Positions 12,235-23,629 of a stretch of DNA of 64,000 nucleotides are shown here, one piece after another. Every line of letters starts with the position of its first letter. Positions within the stretch are counted from its first letter, which is position 1. A program made the position numbers and the translations under genes. Source of the DNA: Codonopsis lanceolata (Eukaryota > Streptophyta > Magnoliopsida > Asterales > Campanulaceae); assembly GCA_013146195.2 (NCBI GenBank), contig CM028380.1, forward strand, positions 79,910,571 through 79,974,570. The letters are read 5' to 3'. A model generated the notes under the pieces. That model was given only the letters and a program-made list of their open reading frames with translations. It made no database searches and was not told the origin of the DNA.

Positions 12235-12391
12235 CCTCTCTATGAGCTAGAGGATGCTATTTATACCTGAGGGAATGGGTTCAGCCCGTTGCGCATAGGC
12301 TTGGCCCAATCCTTCGGACATCTTGTAAAATACAGTGGGCCATTAAACAAAGCCCAAATGTCATTGAAGCGGATCCAAAATATGCGCATCA
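11941..12391 (-). repeat. LTR (5' LTR in element orientation)
   Basis: It starts TGATGTATCA and ends GCGCATCA, and is the direct-repeat partner of 8466-8904. A GA microsatellite occupies 12203-12232. The two LTRs differ by scattered substitutions and small indels, so the insertion is not recent. Confidence 0.9.
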
Positions 12392-12396
12392 AATTG

Positions 12397-12820
12397 ACAC
12401 CTTCATAAAGAGTACTCTGACTCGAGGGTATTAAAGAAGAAATAACAAAGAATTACTCCATCCGTTTCCAACTAATTGTTTTGCTATTTTGTTCTGTTCG
12501 TTCTAAAAAAATTATCTTGTTTTTAAACCTTATTTTTCAAAAAATTATTATTTTTTACCATTTCACCCTTATTTTTTAATATTTTAACGATAACGATAGT
12601 TCCACATGCATATAGATACCTCTAAGTAGGGTTGTAAACAAATAAAATCTTTTTAATTCGATTCGGTATTTGAATTTGGTATTCGTATTCAAAATATTTG
12701 AATTCAAATTCAAATTTTTTTTAATATTCAATAAGGATTCGATTACGAATACAGCGTGGTGGTATTTGATTCGAGTATTTGCGAATAGTATTCAAATAAC
12801 TTATATATTTGATAGATTTA

Positions 12821-12851
<31 letters not shown>

Positions 12852-13544
12852 GTTAAATAAAAAAACCAAAACTTAACCATTACTACTTACCAGTACCGTG
12901 TACCACTCACCCCAACCCAAGTCAGTAGCCTCCCTCCTTCCAGTTCCAGATCTAGAGACTTCTCCTCCCCCGATCAGCCGACTCCCAAGCCCCAGCAGCA
13001 GCGCTGCCGGCCGGTGTAACTTCACCCAACACCCTCCGTTAACACTCTCACCATCGACATTCCCGAGTCCCGACGAGCAACCTACAACAAGATCTACTTT
13101 CCTTCTCACAGCAGCCGACCAGCCACACTTCTTCTTCTTCTACTCTCCTTTTTCAGCTCAATTTCTCTCTCTCATACCCAAAATTTTGTATTTGTTTCAG
13201 GACATAGAACGAAATAGGTATACTTTTGTTTGACTTCTTGTTTGCATTACTAAATGAGATTAAAGGATTAAGTTTCTGAATTTTGTGTGTGAATAATTCT
13301 GATAATTATCCTTAATTTCATCTAACTTCGAACGTAGAGGCTTGTTCCATCAATTTGTTGGATTGTTGATATTGCAGTTAAATCATGTCCAAAAGTACAG
13401 TTTGTTTTGAATTTGAGTATGTTAAACTCAAATGTGACTGAGTCTCTGTTTTCAGAATATTTATATCTGATGGCAAGCTCTGAGCAAGAACAAGTGTGTT
13501 TATAATAGTAAAAGATGTTAGGTTTTGAAACAGTGGTAATACTA
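12397..13544. other. Intergenic DNA, no firm gene
   Basis: 12445-12580 begins with ACTCCATCCGTTTCC, a lone Stowaway-like end without a partner. 12690-12850 is AT-rich and ends in an AT dinucleotide run. 12898-13233 (+) is open for 111 codons but is Pro/Ser-rich low complexity followed by a CT-rich tract and a possible donor (GGTATAC near 13216). It could be a 5' leader fragment of a lost gene. I see no recognisable protein. Confidence 0.4.
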
Positions 13545-14089
13545 AATTGGGTCGCGCTAATCCGAACCCTAATTCCTCCAAGTTGACCCCCCATTCCAAT
13601 TTTTTTTCTTTACGACAAAAATACCCTCAAGTCTAAAGACAATTATACCCTTTAAACTTATAAATAGACCCCATCCTATTTTTCTAAAACAAACAACCTC
13701 TAAATATACACCTTCTTCCCAATTTCATTTTCTTCATCCCTTTCATTCTCATTCTTCATCTTTTTCCCCACCAATCCTTAAGTCTTCTAAATATATTCTT
13801 CTTCAAACCCTTTTTCTTCATCAACTAAACATATTTACTAACACAATATTTTGTTCTTCTTCATCTATCTTTTCTTTTGTTGTGAATAAATCACCTTCCA
13901 AAAACCTTTAATTTCCAAAAAAAACCTAGGCTTCAACATTGGGTGTGAAGATATCAAGCATGGATGAAAAACAAGCCATTATGACTTTTGTGGTAAGTAT
14001 TTAAAACGTTGTTTTGCTTAAATTTGTGTAAATTTTTTTTTTCTTCTTAAAAAATAGGTCCTCGTTGTAAACGGTTCGGTACTAAAGAT

Positions 14090-14470
14090 CAGAACATTTT
14101 TGAAATGTTCGGCTACTACCAACCGAACATTTTTGAATTGTTCTACTGGTGGCAACCAAACAATTTTGAAATGTTCGGTTGGTTTTCGCCGAACGTTTTT
14201 GAAATGTTCTTCTAGTTCCAAACTGTTCGGATGTGACTAATCGAACATTTTGTAAATGTTCGGCCTGTATCAACCGAACATTTTTGAATTGTTCGGCTGA
14301 GTACAACCGAACAATTTTGAAATGTTCGGTCGGGTATAACCGAACATTTTTGAAATGTTCTTCTAGTTCCAAACTGTTCGGATGCAACCAATCGAACATT
14401 TTGAATTTGTTCAACCCATGCCTGCCGAACATTTTGTAAATGTTCCATCAGACATAATCGAATAATTTTA
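14090..14470. repeat. Array of palindromic repeats centred on GAACATTTTTGAAATGTTC
   Basis: About twelve units, each close to GAACATTTTTGAAATGTTC (a near-perfect inverted repeat), are separated by about 10-14 variable bases. Units are usually bounded by CCG on the left and CGG on the right, giving a period near 33 bases. A higher-order duplication of about 151 bases exists: TCTAGTTCCAAACTGTTCGG occurs near 14211 and again near 14362. Overlapping ORFs on both strands here (EHFKNVR-type repeats) are by-products. The array lies between a putative first exon and the transposase body, so probably in an intron or leader. Confidence 0.9.
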
Positions 14471-14533
14471 AAAGAACTAAAGGAGCTTGTGTTTTTGATG
14501 TGTTATTGTATTTGGTGACAAGATTCAAACACG

Positions 14534-17472
14534 TTGTCAAGAAATCCTAGTGTCGATGGTCCTGCTAATAATGAGATTGTTGAAGTTGAAAATAATGTGA
14601 TAGTTCCTATTCAAGATATTGTGGCAGATTACACCGATGTATTCATGACGCATGAACTCTTTTCATCTCGCCAAATGTTGATTGATTGGGTATGTGCTAG
14701 GGGGGATGAGCTTGAAATGGTAATAATAGTTAGGAGGTCAAACAGTGGTGCGGGTAAGAAAAAGCCTCGGGTATTAATGACTTGTGAACGTGTTGGTCAT
14801 TACAGTGGACGCAAAAAATCACAAGCAAATGATGAAAATCAAAGTGGAAAGAAAGATCGGAAAGAAACCGGATCTAAGAAGCTTGGTTGTCCATTTAGTT
14901 TGAGGGGCAGAAAAGTGTCAGTTGGAGAATGGTCATTGGTTGTGAAGTGCGGTGTCCACAATCATGAACTTGGAGCGTACAAAGAAGGTCATTCATATGT
15001 CGGACGATTATCAAAAGTTAAGGAGGAATATGTGATTGATATGACACACGCCAATAGTAGACCAAAGGACATTTTGGCGCGTTTGAAAGAAAAATTTCAA
15101 GAAAATAGATCTACAATAAGGACGGTCTACAACGCACGTTTGAAGAATAGAGTTATCGAGCGTGAAGGTCGATCACAAATGCAGCAGCTTATGTTTATGT
15201 TAGAGAAGCATGGATATGTCCATCATCATCGGCGGTGCGAGAAGACGAACACTGTGAAGGATTTGTTCTTCGCTCACCCAGGAAGTGTTGATTTATTGCG
15301 TGCCTTTTCGAAAGTCATATTAATGGATTGCACGTACAAGACAAATAGGTACAAGTTACCTTTGTTGGAGATTGTTGGTGTGACGTCTACAAATATAACT
15401 TTTTAAATTGCAGCTGCTTATTTAGAGAATGAGAAAACAGATAGCTATAAGTGGGCGTGTACATGCTTGAAATCATTGATGGACCAATGGAGCATGCCTA
15501 ATGTGATTGTTACTGATAGAGAAATAGCTTTAATGAATGCAATTGAGATAACGTTTCCTACCTTGAGACATTTCCTTTGTCGATGGCACATCAATAAGAA
15601 TGTTTTGGCAAATTGTAGGAAAATCTTAACGACTAAAGAAAAGTGGGATTCGTTTAATATGTTTTGGAATTTGTTGGTAAAGTCTGATACTAAGTCGCAA
15701 TATAATGACTATTTGGGAAGACTGTAGTCTGAGTTCAAAGATTATCCAAGTGCCATCAAATATGTGATGTATCAATGGATTGAGCCCTACAAAGAAAGAT
15801 TTGTGTCATGTTGGACAAATACCGTCATGCATTATGACAATACCTCTACAAGCAGGTATTAATTGTTTTCGTTTATTTGTTACATACGTACTTCAAATTA
15901 CTGAATATTGTTTGTACTTTCAGGGCGGAGAGTCAACATGCGTCATTGAAACGACAACTTGGATCGAGCCAAGGTAATTTTAAGACTTGTTGGCGACAAA
16001 TTCACACTCTCATTGAGACTTCTCACATCGCAATCAAACACTCATTTGAGAAGAGCAGAAACGTAGTCATGCACAAATTCAAATCAGCTATATACATGGA
16101 TCTGCGAGGCATGGTATCCATACAAGCGTTGAATAAAATTTATGAAGTAGAATATGTGGTTGGCAAAGATACTGTTGTGGATTTTTTGTTGTGTGGTTGT
16201 GTATCGAGAAAGACGTGTGGTTTGCCCTGTGCGCATGAGATCGTTGAGCTTGTCAAATTGGGTAGGCCAATTCCCCTTAACCAAGTTGATAGTTTTTGGA
16301 GAAAGTTGGATATGTTACCGGTTAAGGGCGAAAGTGATGGAATTCGAGGTGAAATGGATTGTGCATGGAAAAACACAGTTGAAGAAATTCATTCTATATA
16401 CAATAATGCCTCAACCTACTCAGATAGGTTGGCATCGTTGAAGAGAGCTAGAGAGTTTGTGAAGCCATCAATTACATCACTGATTGAGCCTCAGGTTTTG
16501 GAAGTTATTCGTGGTCGGCCTAAGAAAAAAAGGCTAAAATTGACAAATCAACAAAACGTGATCCAAGTAGGTTTGAGTATATCAAGTCGATGGAAGACAG
16601 TTACTCGCCGCGAGAACAAGTGACGTACGAGGTTGGCCCATCGACTACTAGGCGAAAGATACCGGTAATTTCAATTAATGTGTTTTTGTTGTTTACTAGA
16701 TCTTTACAATTAAAAAAAATGCTAAATTCATGCTTAATTCGTCCTCGTTCAATAGGTTACGTGACAACGATTGAAACTCAACTCTGCGATTCGTTTCGTT
16801 GACCTACTCCCATCACAGTTTGCCAATTTTATTACGGAGACAAAGGATGTTAAAGCGGATGGACATTGCGGTTATCGCGCGGTTGCCGCCGCACTTGGGT
16901 TAACTTAAGATGGATGGCATGCAGTTCAACGAGACCTCCATCATGAGTTGACAGCTAACTTAGAGTTATACAAACGTGTTTTCCTGACAAGTGATCATGT
17001 TGATAAGGTCCTGCAAACGCTGGATTACTACAAGGATAATGCGCCGCGAAAACATTGGTTTTATTTGCTGGAAATGGGTCACTTGGTTGCATCAACGTAT
17101 AATGTAGCTCTGGTATGTCTCGATACACGAACGTCCGTAACTTATCTCCCGTTGAAGACTGCGGCCAAGACTTCCTTTAAAGTTATTTGTATCGGATTAA
17201 TAAATGAAGACCATTTTATCGAGGTACACACAACCCAAGTTACGTAAGTGTTTTTACAATTATATTATATAATTTGTTGATATATAGCTTATTTGCAGGT
17301 TTTATTGCGCGAGGGTTACCCATTACCATCAGTGTCTATACATTGGGATTCGTTTCACGACCATAGTGCATCAGGTTGGAAAGACTTGTTTCAGACTCAA
17401 CTTGATTTGTACTCACATAGTGTAGGATACACTCGTGTTGGGCGAAACACTGAGATTATTATTTTAAATTAG
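14534..17472 (+). pseudogene. Decayed MULE transposase with C-terminal OTU domain
   Basis: Reading order: a FAR1-like DNA-binding region (C-P-F, then H-N-H-E, 14880-15000); DDE transposase with first D in MDCTYKTN (near 15330), second D in VIVTDRE (15510) and E in AESQHASLK (15925); SWIM zinc finger CGC...CAH (16190-16240); then an OTU protease with DGHCGYR (Asp/Cys, 16860) and a late HF (His, 17213). Introns are inferred at 15856-15923, 16665-16755 and 17224-17298, all GT-AG. The frame is broken by stops at 15404, 15725 and 16906, by a TGA just after the second intron, and by a one-base frameshift near 16540 next to a poly-A run. The body has no ATG at its start; a first exon at 13960-13992 is possible, but its acceptor is unclear. 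Transposase-OTU fusions are known in plants. This copy cannot make full-length protein. Confidence 0.9.
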
Positions 17473-17562
17473 CAAGTTTTGTAATTATGGTTATTGATAA
17501 TAGCAAGTTAAGATATAAAAGGTACCAATTATCGAACAAGTTAAATTACATATGAAAATTGT

Positions 17563-17793
17563 CTAAAATGTCATTGCATCAACGCAATCAAGTGTTTCTT
17601 CTACGACGGCGCCTAGATCACTCTCCCCCTGCTTGGCCACTTGTAGACGGTCCCGGTCCCCCCTATGTTGTTGCCCTCCTAATGCTCCATATGCACTCTG
17701 GATCGCTATTCCCAACTCTTCGTATGATATATCTCGGTCTCCCGCACCATAGCGCACCGCCATCGGTTCCAACAAACCGCGTGCTAAGCTAAC
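17563..17793 (-). pseudogene. Possible C-terminal exon of a second, convergent MULE gene
   Basis: The minus strand is open from 17793 to the TAG at 17563, with varied, acidic, soluble-protein-like composition (SYEELGIAIQSAYGALG, then QVAKQGESDLG). It ends about 90 bp from the transposase stop, convergent with it, and its upstream side is cut by the LTR at 17794. MuDR-type elements may carry a second gene in this place, but I do not recognise the protein, so this may also be a chance ORF. Confidence 0.3.
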
Positions 17794-19054
17794 TGATCAT
17801 GTCTTATTTTAATTAATTCCTTGCAAGTGCACAAGACTATTGTAGAATAGCTGGGGAGGCAAGGGTCGAACCACAGAGACAAGAAGAGTACCGGTAGCAA
17901 GTAAATCGGTAGCAATTTAAACTAAGGGGGTTTTTATTTGTTTTATTTAAACTAATTTTATTATACTAAAACAGGAAATTTATTTAACTAAGCAGCAATT
18001 ACAGTTTATAAAGATCTTATGGAGGAAGGAAATCTAGGATTGGGGTTTCACTTGCATCTACTCTATTGCTTATTTAAATAAAATATCATTCAATAACTTG
18101 GGTTCGTTCACGAAAGATAAATACAACTTGTCAAATTATAGTTTAATCTCCATCCCAAATAATTCATCTAATCTATATATTAAGAACAAGAACATATGGA
18201 TCCTATCTGTCACTTAGGTCATATATATGAACCTGACTCTAACTTATCACTCTCGTGCATCGATAAGGTTAATTTATCATGATGGTGAGCCAGTGTACGA
18301 CATATGCATTTGGCCGTGCAGTTATCCGCACCTCTAGGCCTTTATTATTTGCGATTCCATTCATTTAGTCAAAGCTAGACAATAAAGGGATTGATAAACA
18401 TCATGATCAACAAGAATTAAATGAATAAAAATATATTAAGCAATAGATTCGATGCAAATTACCTCCCAATTCCTAGATTAATGGATGGTTAGTTCATCCT
18501 TGACGATGAACCACATATCGAGATGAAGGAATACATGAATCTATCTTCAAAACTATAATTACAATCACTAAACTATGTAATACAAACTAAAATCGGTGTT
18601 AGAACCGTTCCCTAAGAATTTCTGGACGTCCTTTGGCTTTGGCTACCATCTTTTATATATACCAAGGTGTTGTAGGTGAATAGGAGGTTCATTCCAGGTG
18701 AAAGACCCGTAAAGGTGGTTTCTGGGGGCCTTGTAGCCGCATTGTGTTTAAACCTTGCGTCCGCAAGGGTCTTGAACGGGCAATGCTTATTTCTGTCTAC
18801 CTTGCGAGGGCAAGGCCTTGGAGGCTTGCGGCCGCAAGGTGTACAAATATCTTCTTTTGCATCTTTTTCAATGTTGCACTTTGCATCCTTCTTTGAAATC
18901 TTCAATAAAAGCTCTATAAATCCCATAAGTTCACCTAAAACCCTGAAACTCACCATATAGCTCAAAAACACATATTAGTAGCCAAAAACCTCGTGGAATT
19001 GCTATTTATAAGTCATAAAAGTACCCGATAAAGACGTATAAAATATGTCTATCA
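17794..19054 (-). repeat. LTR, minus orientation (about 1.26 kb)
   Basis: On the minus strand the LTR starts TGATAGACATATTTTATA at 19054 and ends ATGATCA at 17794, with TG...CA termini. It is directly preceded by a polypurine tract (complement of 19055-19069, AAGTTTGGGGGTATT), which identifies it as a 3' LTR in minus orientation. The plus-strand wording GCAAGGGTCGAACCACAG at 17858 is typical of a widespread plant LTR family. 18755-18845 contains three short GC-rich palindromes. No second LTR of this family is in the window. Confidence 0.8.
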
Positions 19055-20613
19055 AATACCCCCAAACTTAGATTTTACTCGTCCACGAGTAAACAATACT
19101 TATAAATACAAAAGTAATTAATACAAAAATTAAGAAAATCTTTTTGGAGGGTGACACTATTTACACTCCTCTAGAAACCCACAAACTCAAGGAGACTTCT
19201 AACGAGTGACTCGATTATGCAGATAAATATAAAAACTAATAAATACAAAAGCAAGTAAAAATTATACAAAAGCAATAAATACAAAACAAAAATATTTTTG
19301 GTTTCAATCTCAAATCACTAAGGCATGGCATATCATAGTTATCTCAGAAAGATGCTTACCACATATGTGCAGACTAATTCACAGAACAAATTGACTTATA
19401 CTCAAACTGCTACTAGTCTCAATTTCTCCGTGTGTGTGTGATAACCAGTCATAGAGAATATCTTAACTTAAATAGCTTTACTTAGCAAAACACATCATTC
19501 ATTCTAAAAGTCCGAATTTTTAATAAAACTAATGCAACATAGAACATGAGATCTACCATCCAAACCCGGTCTATCATAGAAAGAGAGAACACCAAGGATT
19601 TCCAATACTTATACATTCCATCCCATGCACTTCCTATGTATGACATATAATGCTTTCATACCTCAGTTACTTGCAATTGCTAAGATTATGTTAACACAGT
19701 GAGCTTGTGGATAATATAAATATATGAAGTGGGGATCAATTTACATGTAATGCAATCAAATCAACCAACACAAGTATTGACAAGAAGATCAATAAGTCTT
19801 TAATAAGCTTGTAATGTAAGACCAAGGTGTTGGGGGATATGATGGAAAGGGAATAGAATACAAAGTGAGAGAGCAAGACTACCCTTAATCGCAACTACTT
19901 CCAAGCAAAAGGAAGTTTTTACCAATTAGGTTAGGACCTGCAAAGACCACAAGTGGGGACTTTTCCCCCAAACTTGCTTTGTACAATATATAAGCTAAAA
20001 ATAACTAGTGTTCTATTTTTAGAAGAACTTTTCTATCATATTTTTCTGATGAAAGCTATGCTTTCATTTGAATTTTCTTGCACTCTTCTTCTTCCGTCTC
20101 ATTTTTCGTCGAATTATTTCTTTTCTTTTCCTTTTTTTTTTTGACGGGGAAGAAGAAGTCTTCAGAAAATTTTTCTAACTGAAAATTGGTCCCATAAAAT
20201 GAATTCCCCACCCACATCCTACTCTCTCAAAGGGTAGGCTAAAATGTATAGGCTTTAGGGTTAAGTTAATGTGGGTCAAAGAAACGAAGTCGAATGGGGG
20301 TTCAATGTGTGCTTAGCACAATCCATTCTTTTTAATAAAGCTCAAAGGGACACTAGAGATATTTTTACTAAGGTTGGGAAATATTTAGGCTTAAACGATC
20401 CAAAGATGACCTATATCATATCTTAATGCCAAAATACTCATGCAGTTTTTAAGAAAGTAGAACACATAAAATATCATATCCATCATGAAGGTTGTGGAAT
20501 TGAAGATTTAGCATCACTTGATTTCACATAAGCATTCGCTAGAAAAGATGTAGGGGCAATCAAGACTAACATGCATACACGGTTCAAAAGTGTGCTTGAG
20601 ATATATTAGTAAG
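19055..20613 (-). mobile_element. Internal non-coding region of the truncated LTR element
   Basis: This is the DNA upstream of the PPT in element orientation. It holds no readable gag or pol. Short ORFs (for example 19953-20144) are low complexity. It ends where an unrelated solo LTR (20614-21299) is inserted or joined. The element is therefore a 3' fragment. Confidence 0.55.
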
Positions 20614-21299
20614 TGAATTGCTTGGCCCGATAGGCCCAAAATTGAGGCACGTGCTTGGCACATTTTCTTCAATCATGAACGAAGCACGTGCAATCCAAAG
20701 TCCAACTCGAAGTCGAAAATGGGCACCGGCCAGAGTTTGATCAGTTAGGATTGAGAGCCCAACATTTATCCCTTAGAATCTCGGGGCTAAATATCAAGTT
20801 GGCAAGTGTATAGCGAGTTGCGAGTTGGAGGCAACGAGTTGGGGGCTAAACACCCAGCGAGCAAGGGATCAGCGAGCATGCTTACCATTTTTGGTTATGT
20901 AAATAAGGGTTATCTTGGACGTGGGCAGTTACCTCCATAAAACTCACTTTAGCATTCATGACGAGGCCATTATGTTGGACGTGGTAGTTATTATGCCCGC
21001 CATATACGCTGACATTTAATGGGGAGTTATTCAGTCCCCCGTGAAGGCTATAAAAACCCCTCAAAACTAAGGAAGGATGTACGTGATTTTTATACTAAGG
21101 CTAAACTCTGTCCATTTGCTTACTCAATTGAGTGTTGGCTAATTCTCACGCCGAAGAGCTTTTGCAGAGAAAGCCCCTGCCTAGTTTGCGGTGGTTGTTT
21201 GCATTTCAAGATTGAGCCTTGAAGATTAATGATATAATTGAAAGCCAGATATCCGAGTTATCAAGCCCAATGCGTCCTTGGATTATTTTGGACGCATCA
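20614..21299 (+). repeat. Solo LTR related to the 23630-29303 element
   Basis: It starts TGAATTGCTTGGCCC and ends TTTTGGACGCATCA, the same ends as the LTRs of the 5.7 kb element, with clear homology across GCACGTGCTTGGCACATT, GGCTATAAAAACCCCTC and the 3' end. It is flanked by GTAAG (20609-20613) and GTAGG (21300-21304), a 5-bp duplication with one mismatch. It is more diverged than the paired LTRs are from each other, so it is an older solo LTR from the same family. Confidence 0.85.
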
Positions 21300-21304
21300 G
21301 TAGG

Positions 21305-21893
21305 TATTTTATAAAAAAATATTAACACATAAAATAACAAGTATACTTGATTTACCTTCTTTTTTAATTTTGAACTAATACAAAGAAAAAAGATGAAGTC
21401 AAACACAATGTCATTTTACAAGTAGGAAAATATATACACATGGATTGATCATGCCAAGATCGATACAATAGTTGACGTGTAGCAACTTGCAAAATAAATA
21501 ATGAATCATATGAAAATGGAAATGCAAAGAGTCTTTAGATTGAGAAGGAGGGAAGGAAGAAAAACAATAATTTGGTTCTCATTATGTTATTAATATGACA
21601 TTAAAATGACCATCAATTACATTCATTAGGGACAATAATTAAGGGTATTGTAACAATAATTCATGTAACCGTAAGAATTATTAATTGACAACCTTTTAAA
21701 CTTTATTTTACCAATTTATAAGTTTTTTTTGTAATTTAATTTATTATTAAAAGACATTAGCATACTATTCATGTTTCAATTAATACATTAATATCATATT
21801 AAATATATCTTATCTTATAAAATAAGTATATCTCATTTAATAAATTTAGTGAGAAAAGAAAAACTACTCGTGCAAAGCACGGCATATACACTA

Positions 21894-21980
<87 letters not shown>

Positions 21981-22130
21981 AAGTTGGTGAGAAGCACTAT
22001 GGTTGTGCCACCTCACCACCTTTTGATAAATCTTCATTGTAAAACATCCATGTGGAGACTTTAAAAACTTTTGGTTTTCTAGCCATATTGTATATAACTT
22101 ATTCTATTGTCAATAGTAGAATGCTTATAT
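21305..22130. other. AT-rich intergenic DNA with long TA microsatellite
   Basis: No gene is seen. An uninterrupted (TA)n run of about 80 bases occupies 21895-21976. The ORF across it (repeated Tyr-Ile) is an artefact of the microsatellite. Confidence 0.7.
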
Positions 22131-23624
22131 TTAAAAACTTTTACAACTAACACTACTTCTAACCAATGTGGGATAAAACTCTTTAAGATGAGACATTACT
22201 TCTAATGACTCATTTCCAACACCATACTTTAAGCCTTCATATCTTATTCATCCAAAACTTGATTTGGACAAATAAATATATCATTTCGATGTTTTTGCTA
22301 AGTATAACATATTTGTTCAATTACTTTTGCCAACAAACAAATGACACGTAAAGAAATTTGTGCCTCAAGTTGCACAATTTCTTTCACTAAAAACACTATT
22401 TTTTAACAAGTATTATACTTTAAGTCATGATATCTTATTCATCCAAAACTCAATTTGGACAAATAAATATATCATTTCAATGCTCTCACCGAGTAGAACA
22501 CATTTGCGCAATTACCTTTGCCAACAAACAAATGACACGTAAAGAAATTCATGCCTCAAGTTGCACAATTTCTTTCACTAAAAACACTAATTTTTCAACA
22601 ATAGAAAAGATGTATCTCACATTAGTTAGAAATTGATGTTGGTTTTACAAGTACTATTATTAAGTACCAATAAAAGAGATGTATCATACATTGGTTGGAA
22701 AGTGATGTTGGTTTTCAAAGTTATTTGATAAAAGACTTCAATCATTTTTACCAATAAAAGATGCATATCTCACATTGGTTGGAAAGTGATGTTGGTTTTC
22801 AAAGTTATTTGATAAAAGACTTCAATCATTATTACCAATAGAAGATGCATATCTCACATTGGTTAGAAAATGATATTGATTTTAAATTATTTTATATTAT
22901 TATCAATAAAAGAGATGCATAACACATTGTTTAAAAAGAAAATATTAGATTTTAAAGTCTTTAGACAAGAGACTTTCACTTTTACAAGATATGTATCTCA
23001 CATTGGTTACACAATATTCTACTATTATTACTAATAGAAGAGATGTATCCCACATTGATTAGAAATTGATATTGTTTTAAAAACACTATTATTAATTACC
23101 AATTGAAGAGATGTATCATACATTGATTAGAAAATGATCTTGGTTTTCAAAATCTTTTGATAAAAGACTTCTACCATTATTACAAATAGAAGATGTATAT
23201 CTCACATTGGTTATAAAGTGATGTTGATTTTAATTTTAGATAAAAGACTTTTACTATTATTACTAATTGAAGAGATATCATACATTGGTTAAAAAATGAT
23301 GTTGACTTTAAATGTCTTTAGATAAAAGACTTTTAGTTTTATCATCAATATAATAGAAGAGATGTATATCACATTATTTAGAAATAGATGTTGGTTATAA
23401 TTTTTTTTAAGATAAAAGATTCTACTATTATTACCAAATCAGGATATGTATCCCACATTGGTTAGATAGTGATGTTGATTTTAAAAGTCTACCATTATTA
23501 ATAATAGAAGAGAAGTATTTCACATTAGTTAGAAAAAGTGATATTGATTTAAAAACTTTTTAGATGATGAATCTCACACTGGTTACAAAAAATCGTATCT
23601 CACATTATTTAAAAATGAGTATTG
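22130..23624 (+). repeat. Degenerate tandem repeats, left part of a split field
   Basis: The phrase GATGTATCTCACATTGGTTA, then GAAA-TGATGTTGGTTTT, then AAAGTCTTTAGATAAAAGAC, then TATTATTACCAATAGAAGA recurs about every 80-110 bases with substitutions and indels, roughly 13-15 times. 22200-22570 also contains a ~175-bp direct duplication (ATCTTATTCATCCAAAACT ... CAAATGACACGTAAAGAAAT). No coding sequence is seen. The same repeats resume at 29309 after the LTR element. Confidence 0.85.
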
Positions 23625-23629
23625 GTTAT

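Larger units (their letters stand above)
8466..12391 (-). mobile_element. LTR retrotransposon, minus orientation, no intact gag-pol
   Basis: Two direct ~440-bp LTRs (8466-8904 and 11941-12391), each TG...CA, flank 3.0 kb of internal DNA. On the minus strand a PBS (TGGTTCCATTGCCGGG, complement of 11923-11938) lies two bases from the LTR at 11941. A purine-rich PPT (complement of 8905-8918) abuts the LTR at 8904. This order fixes the orientation as minus. The interior has two minisatellites (9395-9620 and 9707-10150) and no transposase, integrase or RT that I can read. The PBS and the 73-bp repeats recur in the 23630-29303 element, which points to the same Ty3/gypsy Tat-like group despite unrelated LTRs (inference). 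Confidence 0.85.
13545..17793 (+). mobile_element. Mutator-like element with transposase-OTU gene, right end lost
   Basis: The left end (13545-13700: CTCCAAGTTGACCCCCCATT, then TTTTCTTTACGACAAAAATA) matches, inverted, the right end of the element at about 51370-52510, so it is a transposon terminus. Downstream come an ATG with a splice donor (13960-13993), an array of palindromic repeats (14090-14465), and a MULE transposase gene fused to an OTU-type cysteine protease domain. The right side stops abruptly at 17794, where an LTR begins. No second TIR is visible, so the LTR insertion or a deletion removed that end. Confidence 0.8.

Noticed and set aside
12898..13233. Pro/Ser-rich ORF of 111 codons
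   Set aside because: Low complexity and CT-rich DNA; could be a leader fragment but not a supportable protein.
14018..14448. Overlapping ORFs on both strands with EHFKNVR or NRTFLKCS repeats
   Set aside because: They are translations of the palindromic DNA repeats, open because the unit length is near a multiple of three; no independent protein evidence.
14090..14470. CRISPR-like look of regularly spaced palindromic repeats
   Set aside because: The host is a plant, spacers are only about 10-14 bases and degenerate, and the array lies inside a transposon.
21849..22064. ORF with a run of Tyr-Ile
   Set aside because: It spans a TA microsatellite.
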